Under the pieces are notes generated by a model. That model was not told the origin of the DNA. It worked only from the letters and a program-made list of their open reading frames with translations, and did no database searches. Position numbers and translations under genes: made by a program. Shown one piece after another: positions 45,667-55,616 of a stretch of 64,000 nt of DNA (position 1 is the stretch's first letter; each line of letters starts with the position of its first letter). Origin of the DNA: Leidyana gryllorum EB-2025a (lineage: Eukaryota; Apicomplexa); NCBI GenBank assembly GCA_048772705.1, contig JBLWGC010000160.1, positions 42,692 to 106,691 of the forward strand, written 5' to 3'.

Positions 45667-45996
45667 ATGATATCCCGCCCCAAGCAAGACCCAGTATATC
45701 AAACGTTCTCCCATCACATTATATTCTCAGACGACGACAGCTCACAATACACACACAATCCCACTCGGGAGCCAGACACCTGGTTCACACACCCCCTTCC
45801 ACCGCAAGACCGCTCTTTACCACCATCGAAAACCGACCACGACGTTTCCTCCTCATGGGTCTCGACCCCACCTCAAGACAGAGGAGATTTATACTGGTCC
45901 AAGCGTTCTGTAGGGACCGATGCGGTGTTTGTTCGCCAGTGCACGTGCTGCTTGCTACCTATCAACAGTTGCCAACCAAATTCTTCGATTGAGTAA
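45667..45996 (+). CDS. Small hypothetical protein with CxCCLL motif
   Basis: 109 aa from the ATG at 45667. Polar and Pro/Ser/Asp-rich (SDDDSSQYTHN, HPLPPQDRSLPP). The end, FVRQCTCCLLPINS, resembles the QCKLCLLKITPK end of the upstream protein, which suggests a shared C-terminal motif. No family is recognised. Confidence 0.45.
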   Translation: MISRPKQDPVYQTFSHHIIFSDDDSSQYTHNPTREPDTWFTHPLPPQDRSLPPSKTDHDVSSSWVSTPPQDRGDLYWSKRSVGTDAVFVRQCTCCLLPINSCQPNSSIE

Positions 45997-46209
45997 TTTC
46001 ATTGTTTGCTGGGGTCAAAGGGGGTGGGGGGGAGATAACCGGCAAAAATTGACGAATGGAATCGTCTATGCCCACTCTCCAGAAAAAGTATGTACTTAGT
46101 GACTATACCCAGCTTGCCAGTCGTATTAAAACCTAATATGGTTAAACTCGTGGTTGGGCAGAATGAAGAACACAATGGGTCTGGCAGAACATGGCATGCC
46201 GTTTTGCCA

Positions 46210-47842
46210 TCAGATCTCGATCGTCGTCGTAATCGGCTCGTCATCGTTATCCAACTTGGGTACTTCCTCCTTCACATCTCGTGCCACGAAAAAGGTTAAT
46301 ATGGAACCAGCTGCCCAGAGACCGAAAGCGATGCATAACTGAATCGTATATGTGACACTCTCCTCTAAGTCAATTCCCCAAGCCACGGCAGCACCAGCCG
46401 ATTGAACGCCTTTGTAGAAGCCAGCGAAGTTCGCAAGCAACTTCATATCGTCCCCAGCTATCGCCCCCATGAGCCAGTAGACGAAGGCCTGGGATGAGGC
46501 GTCACCCAATCCGTAGAACGCTAGAGTAATAATGGGCAGCACACAACGACTCGACTCGGTGATGTCGATGGGAGGCTCAGGAAGATTGCCTTTGTCATAA
46601 CCATCCTCAAATCCGAACGAAACGATGAAGCCTAGGCACCAGCCTATGCCGAAAGTAATGGTAGTGCACGCAAATCCGAGCATCGCCCTTTTCTTCTTGC
46701 TCCAATTGGTATTGTCCAACAACATACCCATCAGGTACGCTGCGAACATCTGCATTCCCCAATAGATGGAACTGTTGATTCCACGAGATCGGATGTTGAA
46801 CAGAGATCCGTTCACATAGTTGAATTGGTAAGTGTAGTTCCTGAAGGTGAAAGGAATGAATTATACGCAACCGACCAGGATGACAGCGCCGATGAAACCC
46901 AGGACCATCATTTCCACGGCTTTGAAAAAGAGCTTGCATAGGAATCGCATTGACAAGGATGTCTCCAATGTGTGCACACACGTGGGAAAATGTGGAGGGG
47001 GATCGGACTCACCAATTCGTTGCCATAATATAGAATATCAGGAGCAGCATATATTTGTTAGTGGATACCCGAAGTGCCCCCTTGATCTCTTCGATCGGCT
47101 TTTCGGGTTCGGCTACTTGAACCGCGCTTCCATCAGCTTTGATGACCTTGGCAGGGTTGACGAGCAAAAAGAGCGCTCCAACAGCACCCAGAGCCATAAG
47201 TCCAACGAAAGTGAAGTAGCTAGCGGCAGAAGCTTCGCCCTCCTCCTCGGTGTTCCAATTGAGGATAACGCTGAGGACGCCACCAGCAAGGCCTCCAAGG
47301 TTGAAAATGATCCAAAAGATACCGATATATTGTCCTTTGTTCTCGGGTGTAGCGTAACTAAGCATCATTGCGCCTTGTGCTGTCCAGAAGAGAGCTGCAC
47401 CGAAACCCAAGAGCGCTCCGCACAGGATGGCGACCCATCCGGCTCCGTCGACATTGCCAGCGATATAAGCTCCGGCGGCATAGAAAGCATATGTAAGACC
47501 ACCGATGCACATCAGCAGACGGTTGCCGAAGAGATTGTAGAAAGGGCCTCCGAAGTAGCCGAAGACGGCGAAACATGCGTAGAGGGTTGCATTGGCTGTG
47601 TTGCCGACATCCGCATTTTTGCCTCCAGCTTTTCCCAAACCACTCAACGCATTGAACAGTCCGGGGCAGCAGAACGCTACACACCCAATGATGACAATCT
47701 GACTCAAGGCGCTATTGAGTCCCATCTTGATAAAATGTAATAAAATGGGATTTCTCAGACTACACAATCTCCTAAAGGCATAACGAAACCACCAGTCCAA
47801 ACGGGTCACACTTCGCAGCAATCTAGAATCTGCTTCACTCAT
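46210..47842 (-). CDS. UNC93-like major facilitator transporter
   Basis: Multi-exon. Membrane segments and family motifs: IVIIGCVAFCCPGLFNALSG, followed by NADVGNTANATLYACFAVFG, YFGGPFYNLFG, GGLTYAFYAAGAYIAG, FWTAQGAMMLSYATPENKGQ and NLGGLAGGVLSVILNW. A second half carries NGSLFNIRSRGINSSIYWGM, GFACTTITFGIGWCLGF and LAFYGLGDASSQAFVYWLMG. The C-terminus is acidic (DDEPITTTIEI). The GLFNALSGLG and TAQGA motifs are typical of UNC93/DUF895 members. The substrate is unknown. A roughly 150-nt gap near 46900-47010 contains an intron with CCACGTGTGTGCACAC. Its start codon overlaps the stop of the upstream transporter as ATGA. Confidence 0.75.
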
Positions 47843-50007
47843 CTAATTCGAACTGCAAAGATGAGCTGACCAGCAGTTCCGTTTTGACACCTCTTGCCGT
47901 GACGTTCCCCCTCGACCAATGACGTGTGAGCATCCCCCCCCTGTGCTAGCTGACTGACACTGATTCTAGTTCTAAGTCTTCTAAGCGCAACTACCTCTCT
48001 CACTCTTTGACTAAGGCTCTCTTTCCTCAACTCAGAATCATCATCGTGCCACATAGACGGGAAAGAGGGCGGGCGGAGGGGAATGGAGGGTGGCTTACCT
48101 GGAACTATGGTGCAGAATGCAAAGACGAGCAACAGTAAGTTGCTCGCGTGTGGAGGTAAAAAGTTGTTGGCGATCAGGGCGAAAGGGGAGCTTCCTCGTA
48201 ACTTGACCAGTCCCGGGAAGGCTACAGCCACAATGATCGGCACTATGGTTGTCACTCCCAAGGCCGTGGATGTCGCTCTCCATATCGCTTGGCTGATGCT
48301 GACGTCCTCTTTGATCTCATTGACCAGTGAAGGAATGGTGTCAGTGACTCCCCAGAGTTTCGCCAGAGTGATGAAGACCAGAAACTTGCGAGGCACCATG
48401 ACCCACCACCGAGGCCAAGCGGGCTTGGAGTGTGTCTCTTTCTTGTAGCGTGATTCAACAAACTGTTGGATGCGTAAGTCGCGTACTCTGGCGGCCCAAG
48501 CTGGATCTGGGCACACCACCAGGTTGGACTCCAGCATGGCTTCAAAGCAGAGATCGGTAAAGCAAGTTCCACAAGTGTGGCCCAGCGCCATCGTGTCTGT
48601 CAGGCCTCGCACAGTGGCCACATTGTCGCTTCCCAGGAATGGAGTCATAGAGAGATAGTTGAGTTGGACGGCCGTGATCCCGGGCACGTTCATCCAGTTT
48701 GCAACTTCGCCGAGCTTCTGAGCCCGCACCAGTGACGAGACTCGAGTGCAGGCGATAGTGTCGCGGACGCTTGCCACCCCGGAGGACGACAGCGCAGTAG
48801 TAGATACAAAAAGGTGTTTCCAATTTAGGGTAACGCGCCGTACGGCGCCGAAAGTGGCCGCGGAGACACTTCTCAGCGCTTCATACTGCCGACCCACAAT
48901 GCCCTTCATAAAGATTATTACACCGTTTCGGGGCAGACCCAATCGTGTCGCTATCGCCGTCAAATATTGCCAAAGGTACTTCCACAACGGAATTCGGGGT
49001 ATACATATTAGTGTCAGCGCTGCCCAAGCCATGGCTGTCATCCCAATGGCAACGGAGCGTAGTACTGCATCGTCTTCGAGATTGCGTCGGCACAGGTAGA
49101 TCAATATCGCCGCGAGAATGACATATCCCAAACTGAAGGACACCACCGGTTCCAGTCCGCCGGCTTCCATCATCTTCTCATCCAACGTGACTTGAAACAC
49201 CCAAGGAGGAATAGCAAAGCGCTCCTTCAGCGGTAGGGAAACACCATCGCTCAGCAGTGGTTCTATAAGTAGACTGGGGATTATACTCTTCTCCCACCCC
49301 ACGGAAATCCTGCGATGCGGTTTTCAACGTCAGTTCGTGCCACTGTGCCCCTAAGCTGGTTGGTGCTCACCCCAGGATGGGAGACACACACACCCCAAAC
49401 ACTCTGCTGCTTACCGATATCCGAACAAAGGGTTGATTAGAAGAGCATCGAAGGTTCGTACGAGATCATTGAAGGCTAATAGTGATTGGACAGTGAGAGC
49501 GTGGAAGGCGATCTCAATAACCCATGCGGTAGCTTCCCCAAGGAAGTGCTGTACCATCGCGACATATTCATATCTTTGCTCGAGTAATTGATTTCCAGGA
49601 AGCATTGTCATTGCTTTTGCGGTCATTAGAGAGCACATTGTAGCGAGCGCGAAGCTGATTACAGTGCAGCAAAATATAGGTACCCATCCCAGAGCGACAT
49701 AGCCATAAGGCAGTACAGCAACGTCTCCCGAGAGGACTTGTTGGACAATCATGGCGACGGCGGTCCATGCTCCGATAGTCTTCTTGCCACCCACGGCGGC
49801 TAACTTGGGTTCTGAAGCCACCAGGCCGAGTTTGGGCTTGAAGCGGGCCGAGCGTTCAAGTTTCCGGCTGAGCATCTCAGCCTTCTTCATTATATTGGTC
49901 TTCGTTGGCCACCATCTTTGCGTCAAGCCCGAAAGACCAGCGCTGCCACCGCCTGCCAGATGAGCTGATACTGATCCTCTTCGGTTTACACGACTCTCAT
50001 CCACCAT
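47839..50007 (-). CDS. Amino-acid transporter of the AAAP/SLC38 type
   Basis: Multi-exon; ATG at 50007 (MVDESRVNRRGSVS). The first exon has about 115 soluble, basic residues, then GAWTAVAMIVQQVLSGDVAV, PYGYVALGWVPIFCCTVISF and AMVQHFLGEATAWVIEIAFH. A long intron follows and the second exon supplies further membrane segments (LGYVILAAILIYLCRR, AWAALTLICIPRIPLW, LGVTTIVPIIVAVAFPGLVK, SNLLLLVFAFC). A soluble insert of about 200 residues (GRQYEALRSVSAATFG to WWVMVPRK) splits the two membrane halves. The end is uncertain; an intron of about 245 nt is likely before the last few residues. It follows the EGF/TSP1 gene by 73 bp. Confidence 0.65.
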
Positions 50008-50080
50008 TACCCAAAACAGCAAATTTCTTCTTATTCTACCTAGACGACTATGGGTGGGTTTGAAATGAAACTGCACCACC

Positions 50081-53000
50081 TCACAGATGGTCTTCTTCTC
50101 GGTGAGGTCGGAAACACGTGCGGAAGATGAAGTATCCGAACACGCCCAAGCCCAGAACGCCCGCTCCAGCGGCGGAGAAAATCTTAATTCCATGCTCGTC
50201 TATGATATCCTTCCATGGAGTACACTTCTCGACATTGCACGCTATCTCCTCGACGAAAGGGCCGGGACAGTCTCGACCAACAGTTATGTATCGAGTTCTA
50301 TTCTGAAGCCCGCCTCCGCACGGTAGAGAGCACTCGGACCACTCCGACCACGTACTGTACTCACATTCTCCCGATCCACACTCCCTAAGCATACATTCGC
50401 CTTCCTGGTATTGGTAAGGATCACAAGTTGACCCTGAAGATGTCGTGGGACGCCTACGCGACTTGGTACCGAGACCGCATTCGGCCGAACAGTCAGTCCA
50501 GGGCTCCCAAAGGCCGTACTGACACACTCCACACGTCTTCTCATCCTCCATCAAGAACTTTCCGGTACGGCAGGTGCAAGTGTAATTGGACAACCCGGGA
50601 GCGTCCAGACCGACACTGCAAATGTCGGAGCACTGATGAGTGTTCTCGGCGCATTCGTCAATCTCTTGGCAGCAATCTGATCAGAAGTGGAAAATGGTGT
50701 TTGGAGCACCGCACATCACTAACCTTGGCAACCAGCCTGGATTTTATCGTTGTTACTGTAGTCCCTATATCCCTGGTAGCACCGGCACTGATATCCTCCC
50801 GGCAAGTTCTGACAAAACGCAGTCACGCGATCGCACGCCGGCACCTCGGGATCGCCCATAACGCCTTCAATACATTCGTCGATATCGGAACACGCGTGTT
50901 CAGCGTCGTCAGCTCGATATCCCCAAGCACAGGTACATTTGTAGTCACCGTCTAGCACGTCACATTGGGCAAACTCTGGACCCTGACACTTGTTATAGGG
51001 CGAACTACAGAATGGTAGAGCTGAAGATTGATAATTGAAGTAGGGCTCTGCTCAAATCTTGAGATCACTCACTTTCGCAATAGTGGTTGTTGCTTCCAGG
51101 TGGGTTCCAGAAGTTATTTTTGCACTCGCAGTGGTAGTCAGGGGGATCTTTGGTGAGATCGGCGATACAGGTTCCGCGATGGGGGACGTTGCAAAGGTTG
51201 TCTCGGCCACAAAAATTGACCGGATCACACCTTTCAACGTCTACTTCACCAGTGATTGGGTCTTCCGGGTGCTCGTATCCACTGGCACATTCACAAACGA
51301 ACGTCGGAGGATGTGTGTCTTGTTGGACACACAGACCGTTGGGTTTGAAGCAAGTGTTTTGCATCGAACAGAGATCGGGTGGCACGCATTTGTGATGATC
51401 CCTCGAGGGATTCACGTAGTCTGCAGTGCAGTCACACCGATAGTCGACAGGGTGGTCATAGATCGGCACGCACTTGCCGAGCCGCTCGTCCTCGCACTCG
51501 TTAGGCAACGCGCAGTAGTTCATCGGTTCGCATACTTTGTCTTCTATTTCGCCGGGTTCACCTCCAGGCTTGGGCAGATGCTCATATCCGGTACCACACT
51601 CGCAAGTGAAGTCCGGTGGGTGAGTATCAAGTTGGCGACAAGTGCGTCCGGGGCCCACACACAGGTCTTGCTGACTGCAGAGATCAGGAGGGACACATTG
51701 ATGATGATCGCCAGTTGGATTGACGTAATCTGTTGTGCAAGCACAGTGGTAGTCAGGAGGATGGTCGAAGCTGGGGACGCAATGGCCTCTTTCGTCCTCT
51801 GGGCACAGATTTCCGGGTTCCAGACACATATCCTTTGGTAGACAGACTTCATCATCTTCAGGATCGTTCGCGTAGCCCTCTGTGCATTGACACTTGAATG
51901 TCGGAGGGTGAGTGTCCTGTTGAGTACACACTCCGCCGGGGCCAACACACTTGTCTTGCAGTGAACATAGGTCCGGTGCTGCAGATTAAAAGAAAGGGAA
52001 TGATTGGTGAGTGGTGGTATGAATTATATGCAGTTGTATCAGAGTGCCTAATGATAGTGTATAAAGTCGCAAGCCGAGTCCCGAAGCAGCTCGCATGAGG
52101 ACAAGGTCAACCTGTTACACCCAGAGTTCGACAACTAGAAATCTCCCTCGACCTGCCTGGAGACACAGACAGTGTGAGACTCTCGAGGTTCCGTCAGGTG
52201 AGTGGGAACGCAGTCAGTCTATCTATTCGGGCGAGTCGGCCTCAACACACTCCCGTCTCTTTGGCGGTATTGTCCAACCCGACATACATTCGAGCCTTGC
52301 TCTCATCAAAGGCGCATGTTCCAGCGACACCAGATTACTCAGTCAGAAGTAGGCGGCTGTAAGGCGACGTGGGCCTCGCGAAGCCATCTTTGCCCTCATC
52401 AGACTGTATAAAAAGGTGGCGAACACACTGGTGACCCCTGAGGTACTGCTCTAACCCCCCCATGCCCGTCATTGATTGGCTGTGGTAGCGCCGCCGTCAG
52501 ACGAGAGTATCCCCACTCAGAGTAACTGTGGAATCGAGACGCGCAGGAGAGGGAAATATATCACCGAAATGGGTGACTCACAGAAGACTACACTCACTGA
52601 TCCACTCCGAAGACTCTACTTGAGCGACCGGGAACGAAGAGAAAGAGCTAAAGACCACAACTGGCACAGCACACAAAGATACGTTACCATCTTTGAGTGA
52701 GCAAACGAAGCCCCACCCGCCCGCCCGCTCGCTCGTTTGCTCGAACTCAAAGAGATCTCTCACATTCACAAGACGGCCAAGCTTTGCTTACCTCCACAAG
52801 TATGGATGTTGCCAGCAGGGTTGACGTATCCGTCTTCACAAACGCACTTGTAGTCCGGATAATTCTCTTCGTAGGTCGATACACATTGCCCCAAGAGGGG
52901 GTCCTGGCACTCATTCTCTCCCCGGGCGCAGTAGTCAATGGGAATACACTGCTCTGCGTCACCAGGGGCCCACATGAACCGATCATGGCATTGGCACTGG

Positions 53001-53976
53001 AACATAGGGGGATGTGTGTCTTGCTGTACACAAGTCCCCGTCTCGGGTTTGCAGCTCGTTTGTGCAGCGCATAGATCGGGAGCTGCAATGACAGATTGTC
53101 AACATTGATTCTTGTGGGGCGCCGACCACATGCTCACACACACTCACATACACTCACCAACGCATGTTCTGGTGTTGCCTTCGGGATTGATATAGGGCGT
53201 TTTGCATTGACAGCTGTAGTCCGGTGTGGGCAGAAAGCGCGCGACACAATTCCCCCTATTGATATCCTGACACTCATTGGGCAGTGTGCACATGTCTTGG
53301 GCAACGCAACTGTGATAGTTGCTGTCGGCGGGCGTATAGCCGTAATTGCACTGGCATTCCCAGACGGGTGGATCGAGAGAGTGTTGAACACAGTTGCCAC
53401 TGGGGGCCGTGCAACTCGATTGAGCCGCACACAGATCGCCGGCTGCGAAAAGAAGGAATGGGCAGAGGTATCATTGAGGGCAAAGGTATCATTGAGGGCA
53501 AAGGTATCATTGAGCCACATCGATCTGTGATCTATTGATCCCCGGAAAAGAGGGGACCAGCGAGTCTTTGTGGAAACCAAAGATCACTCCGACCGACGAT
53601 TGTGACTCGACTCTCAGAAAGCGATACACTCACGCACTCACCTGGGGCCTCTCCTTCGGATGGCGTCTCTTCGGCGGGGGGTTCGTCGTCACCGCCGTCA
53701 CCGCCGTCGCCTGGGGCCTCCTCGCCGTCACCGCCGTCGCCTGGAGGGTCGTCTTCTCCGTCACCGGCTGGCGGGTCTTCGTCGGCGCCGTCTACGCCTT
53801 CATCGAGACGGCGAAGGTAGAGGAGGGAGTCATCAAAGGGGTCCGTTGAAGCCGGGTCAGTAGATGTGGCTGCTGGTTTGAGCCGTTTAATGTGAAAAGC
53901 GCTGAGGGACTCTGACATTTCAGTCGGTTGTGGTTGCAGCACTGTAAAGGTATTAGCGGAGTGCATGAGTTACTCA
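50081..53976 (-). CDS. EGF-repeat and thrombospondin-1 type I membrane protein (adhesin-like)
   Basis: Multi-exon. The N-terminal exon (53640-53970) encodes an acidic Gly/Asp/Pro-rich segment, and no signal peptide is visible, so an exon may be missing. Then come at least ten EGF-like modules, including a calcium-binding type (SDIDECIEGV, FCQNLPGGYQCRCYQGY) and a repeated variant with HPPDFTCECGTGYEHL and CVPPDLCSQQDLC. Two TSP1 modules follow (GLWEPWTDCSAECGLG and YSTWSEWSECSLPCGGG). A membrane segment (FSAAGAGVLGLGVFGYFIF) and a 13-residue tail RTCFRPHREEDHL end it. This layout is like apicomplexan micronemal adhesins, but no von Willebrand A domain is seen and the tail lacks a Trp. An 813-nt intron (51979-52791) is far longer than the rest. 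Confidence 0.78.
52407..52700 (+). other. Possible nested transcription unit in the long intron
   Basis: On the plus strand the intron holds TATAAAAA at 52407. From 52569 a short frame (MGDSQKTTLTDPLRR to YVTIFE, 43 codons) is rich in Arg/Glu. Start context and product are unremarkable, so this is tentative. Confidence 0.25.
53467..53514. repeat. 18-bp tandem repeat in an intron of the adhesin-like gene
   Basis: GGTATCATTGAGGGCAAA is present two and two-thirds times, without interruption, inside the first intron. Confidence 0.9.
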
Positions 53977-54004
53977 TTTTTGTGTTAATTCAATTAAAAG
54001 TAAA

Positions 54005-55591
54005 TCAGTGCGCTTGAGACTCCCGGATGATACCCACTTGTTCCAGAAACGGATTGGGGTGACAGGCGAGGATTGCACACCACTGAATCTCTCGGACGTC
54101 CACATCAACCGGTCCTCGCAGCCAAAAGTGTGTCTGAGTATTGACGTAGCGAACAGCTTTAGCCACCGGCATGTCAAATTCCAATCTCAAAACTCGTAGT
54201 CTCTCTGCCGGGGCGGTTTTAATTGGACTTCGATACGTCCCCACTCCGTATCGGAGCTCAATGTCTTTCTTCAATGGATTCTGGATGTATAAGTCATAAG
54301 TCAACCACAGCTTCGATGGATCCTCTCCACACGCCTTGGTATCCATATTGTGCACAATCGGCTGCATCTGCCGCCACGGCGATATCGCCGCCGGTTTTGC
54401 CGCACCTGTCACTCCCCGGATCACCGACTGAGCCGCTTCTCGAACCGATTGAGTCTCCAAAAAGACAAAAGGCGGCCGTCTCCGGTCCTCGGCCAGCTTG
54501 GGAGGGTACCGAGGTCGGGGACCATTCCCATCGTAACGATCAACTACGAATGGATGTCGACTCCGCGCAAACACACCACGGCTATCCGGAAGCGATCGCA
54601 TCAGACTGTCACCCAACTCGATCAATTCCATCGCTCTAATCGTCTCTGATGCCGTAACAATAATTTGAAACGTCATTTGCTTGGCATCCGCGCTCAATGC
54701 ACTCTCCATGTCTATGACCCGATCCCACGTCTCCTCGTGGAAGGGCTCTTGTAACGCCCATTGCAGCGTATTCCGGAGAGCTTGCGGAATCAGATACTTC
54801 ACTTTCGCCGGAATTGACGCAGCCTTTCTCAAGAAAGCCTCGCGGTCTTCAATGTCGTCCCGAGCACCAGCCTCCCCCTCACTGGGTGGTGGTGGTGTCG
54901 GCTGCTCCTCCAACTCCCCATCACCTCCTTCTCCGTCCTTCTCCGGCACCGTAAGCGCTGGAGTGGTCTTCTTTGCCTTTTCGGCCGCTTGAGCGGCTTC
55001 CTGTTCCCGCTTCCCCTTCTCCTCCAACTCCTTATCGTGTTTCGCAGCTGCCGCAGCCACCAACTTTTCGTTCCCCTGTTCCATGTCTGCATCCACCGCT
55101 TCCCAGTCCCCATCAGTCTCCTCCATAGATGCACCCTCATCGTCAACGACCGCCGCAATGTCAGCATCGTCCGCCGCAGGCGTCTCCAGTTGCTTTATTG
55201 GGGTCGACATCGCCTTCTCCACCAATACCTTGTCGGCAACCTTACCCAATACCAGACTGAACCGCTGCACGGCTCGTGGGAGGATCTCATAATGCTCTGG
55301 CTTCACGATAGGATTCGACACCGCCATTGTGGGGCACTCGTGCTTCAACTTGAGTGATCGCTTGTCAAACTTGCAATTCCATTCAAGCATCAAATGCCGC
55401 TCATCCGGACCCTCTATTGACTTTCCCGCCTTATTCCGGATCCCTTCCATACTCATCCGCAGAGTCGTACATACAGAGTCGGGAGATAACACACCGATAC
55501 TCAACCCACCCCATACATTGCCAATCGACAAACACACCGGAAGCCACCAACGAAGCATCACCTTGCATGCATGCAGGAACACTTGGGTCAT
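54005..55591 (-). CDS. Secreted protein of unknown family
   Basis: Single exon, about 528 aa from the ATG at 55591; a second ATG at 55558 would put MLRWWLPVCLSIGNVWGG first, a good signal peptide. The mature part has a first domain (HLMLEWNCKFDKRSLKLKHE, VVKPE-like IVKPEHYEILPRAVQRFSL), an acidic then Glu/Lys/Ala-rich coiled segment (KHDKELEEKGKREQEAAQAA), a Pro/Glu-rich hinge, and a second domain (YLIPQALRNTLQWALQEPFH, MTFQIIVTASETIRAMEL, ILACHPNPFLEQVGII). Not recognised. The start is 25 bp after the stop of the patatin gene and the stop is about 28 bp before the adhesin-like gene. It could be a lost-family surface or secretory-organelle protein. Confidence 0.6.
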   Translation of the reverse strand: MTQVFLHACKVMLRWWLPVCLSIGNVWGGLSIGVLSPDSVCTTLRMSMEGIRNKAGKSIEGPDERHLMLEWNCKFDKRSLKLKHECPTMAVSNPIVKPEHYEILPRAVQRFSLVLGKVADKVLVEKAMSTPIKQLETPAADDADIAAVVDDEGASMEETDGDWEAVDADMEQGNEKLVAAAAAKHDKELEEKGKREQEAAQAAEKAKKTTPALTVPEKDGEGGDGELEEQPTPPPPSEGEAGARDDIEDREAFLRKAASIPAKVKYLIPQALRNTLQWALQEPFHEETWDRVIDMESALSADAKQMTFQIIVTASETIRAMELIELGDSLMRSLPDSRGVFARSRHPFVVDRYDGNGPRPRYPPKLAEDRRRPPFVFLETQSVREAAQSVIRGVTGAAKPAAISPWRQMQPIVHNMDTKACGEDPSKLWLTYDLYIQNPLKKDIELRYGVGTYRSPIKTAPAERLRVLRLEFDMPVAKAVRYVNTQTHFWLRGPVDVDVREIQWCAILACHPNPFLEQVGIIRESQAH

Positions 55592-55616
55592 GAGTCTCTC
55601 TTTCTCAATGCAACAT

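Noticed and set aside
50081-53976. TRAP-type gliding adhesin
   Set aside because: TSP1 modules and a short tail fit, but there is no von Willebrand A domain and no penultimate Trp, so only adhesin-like is claimed.
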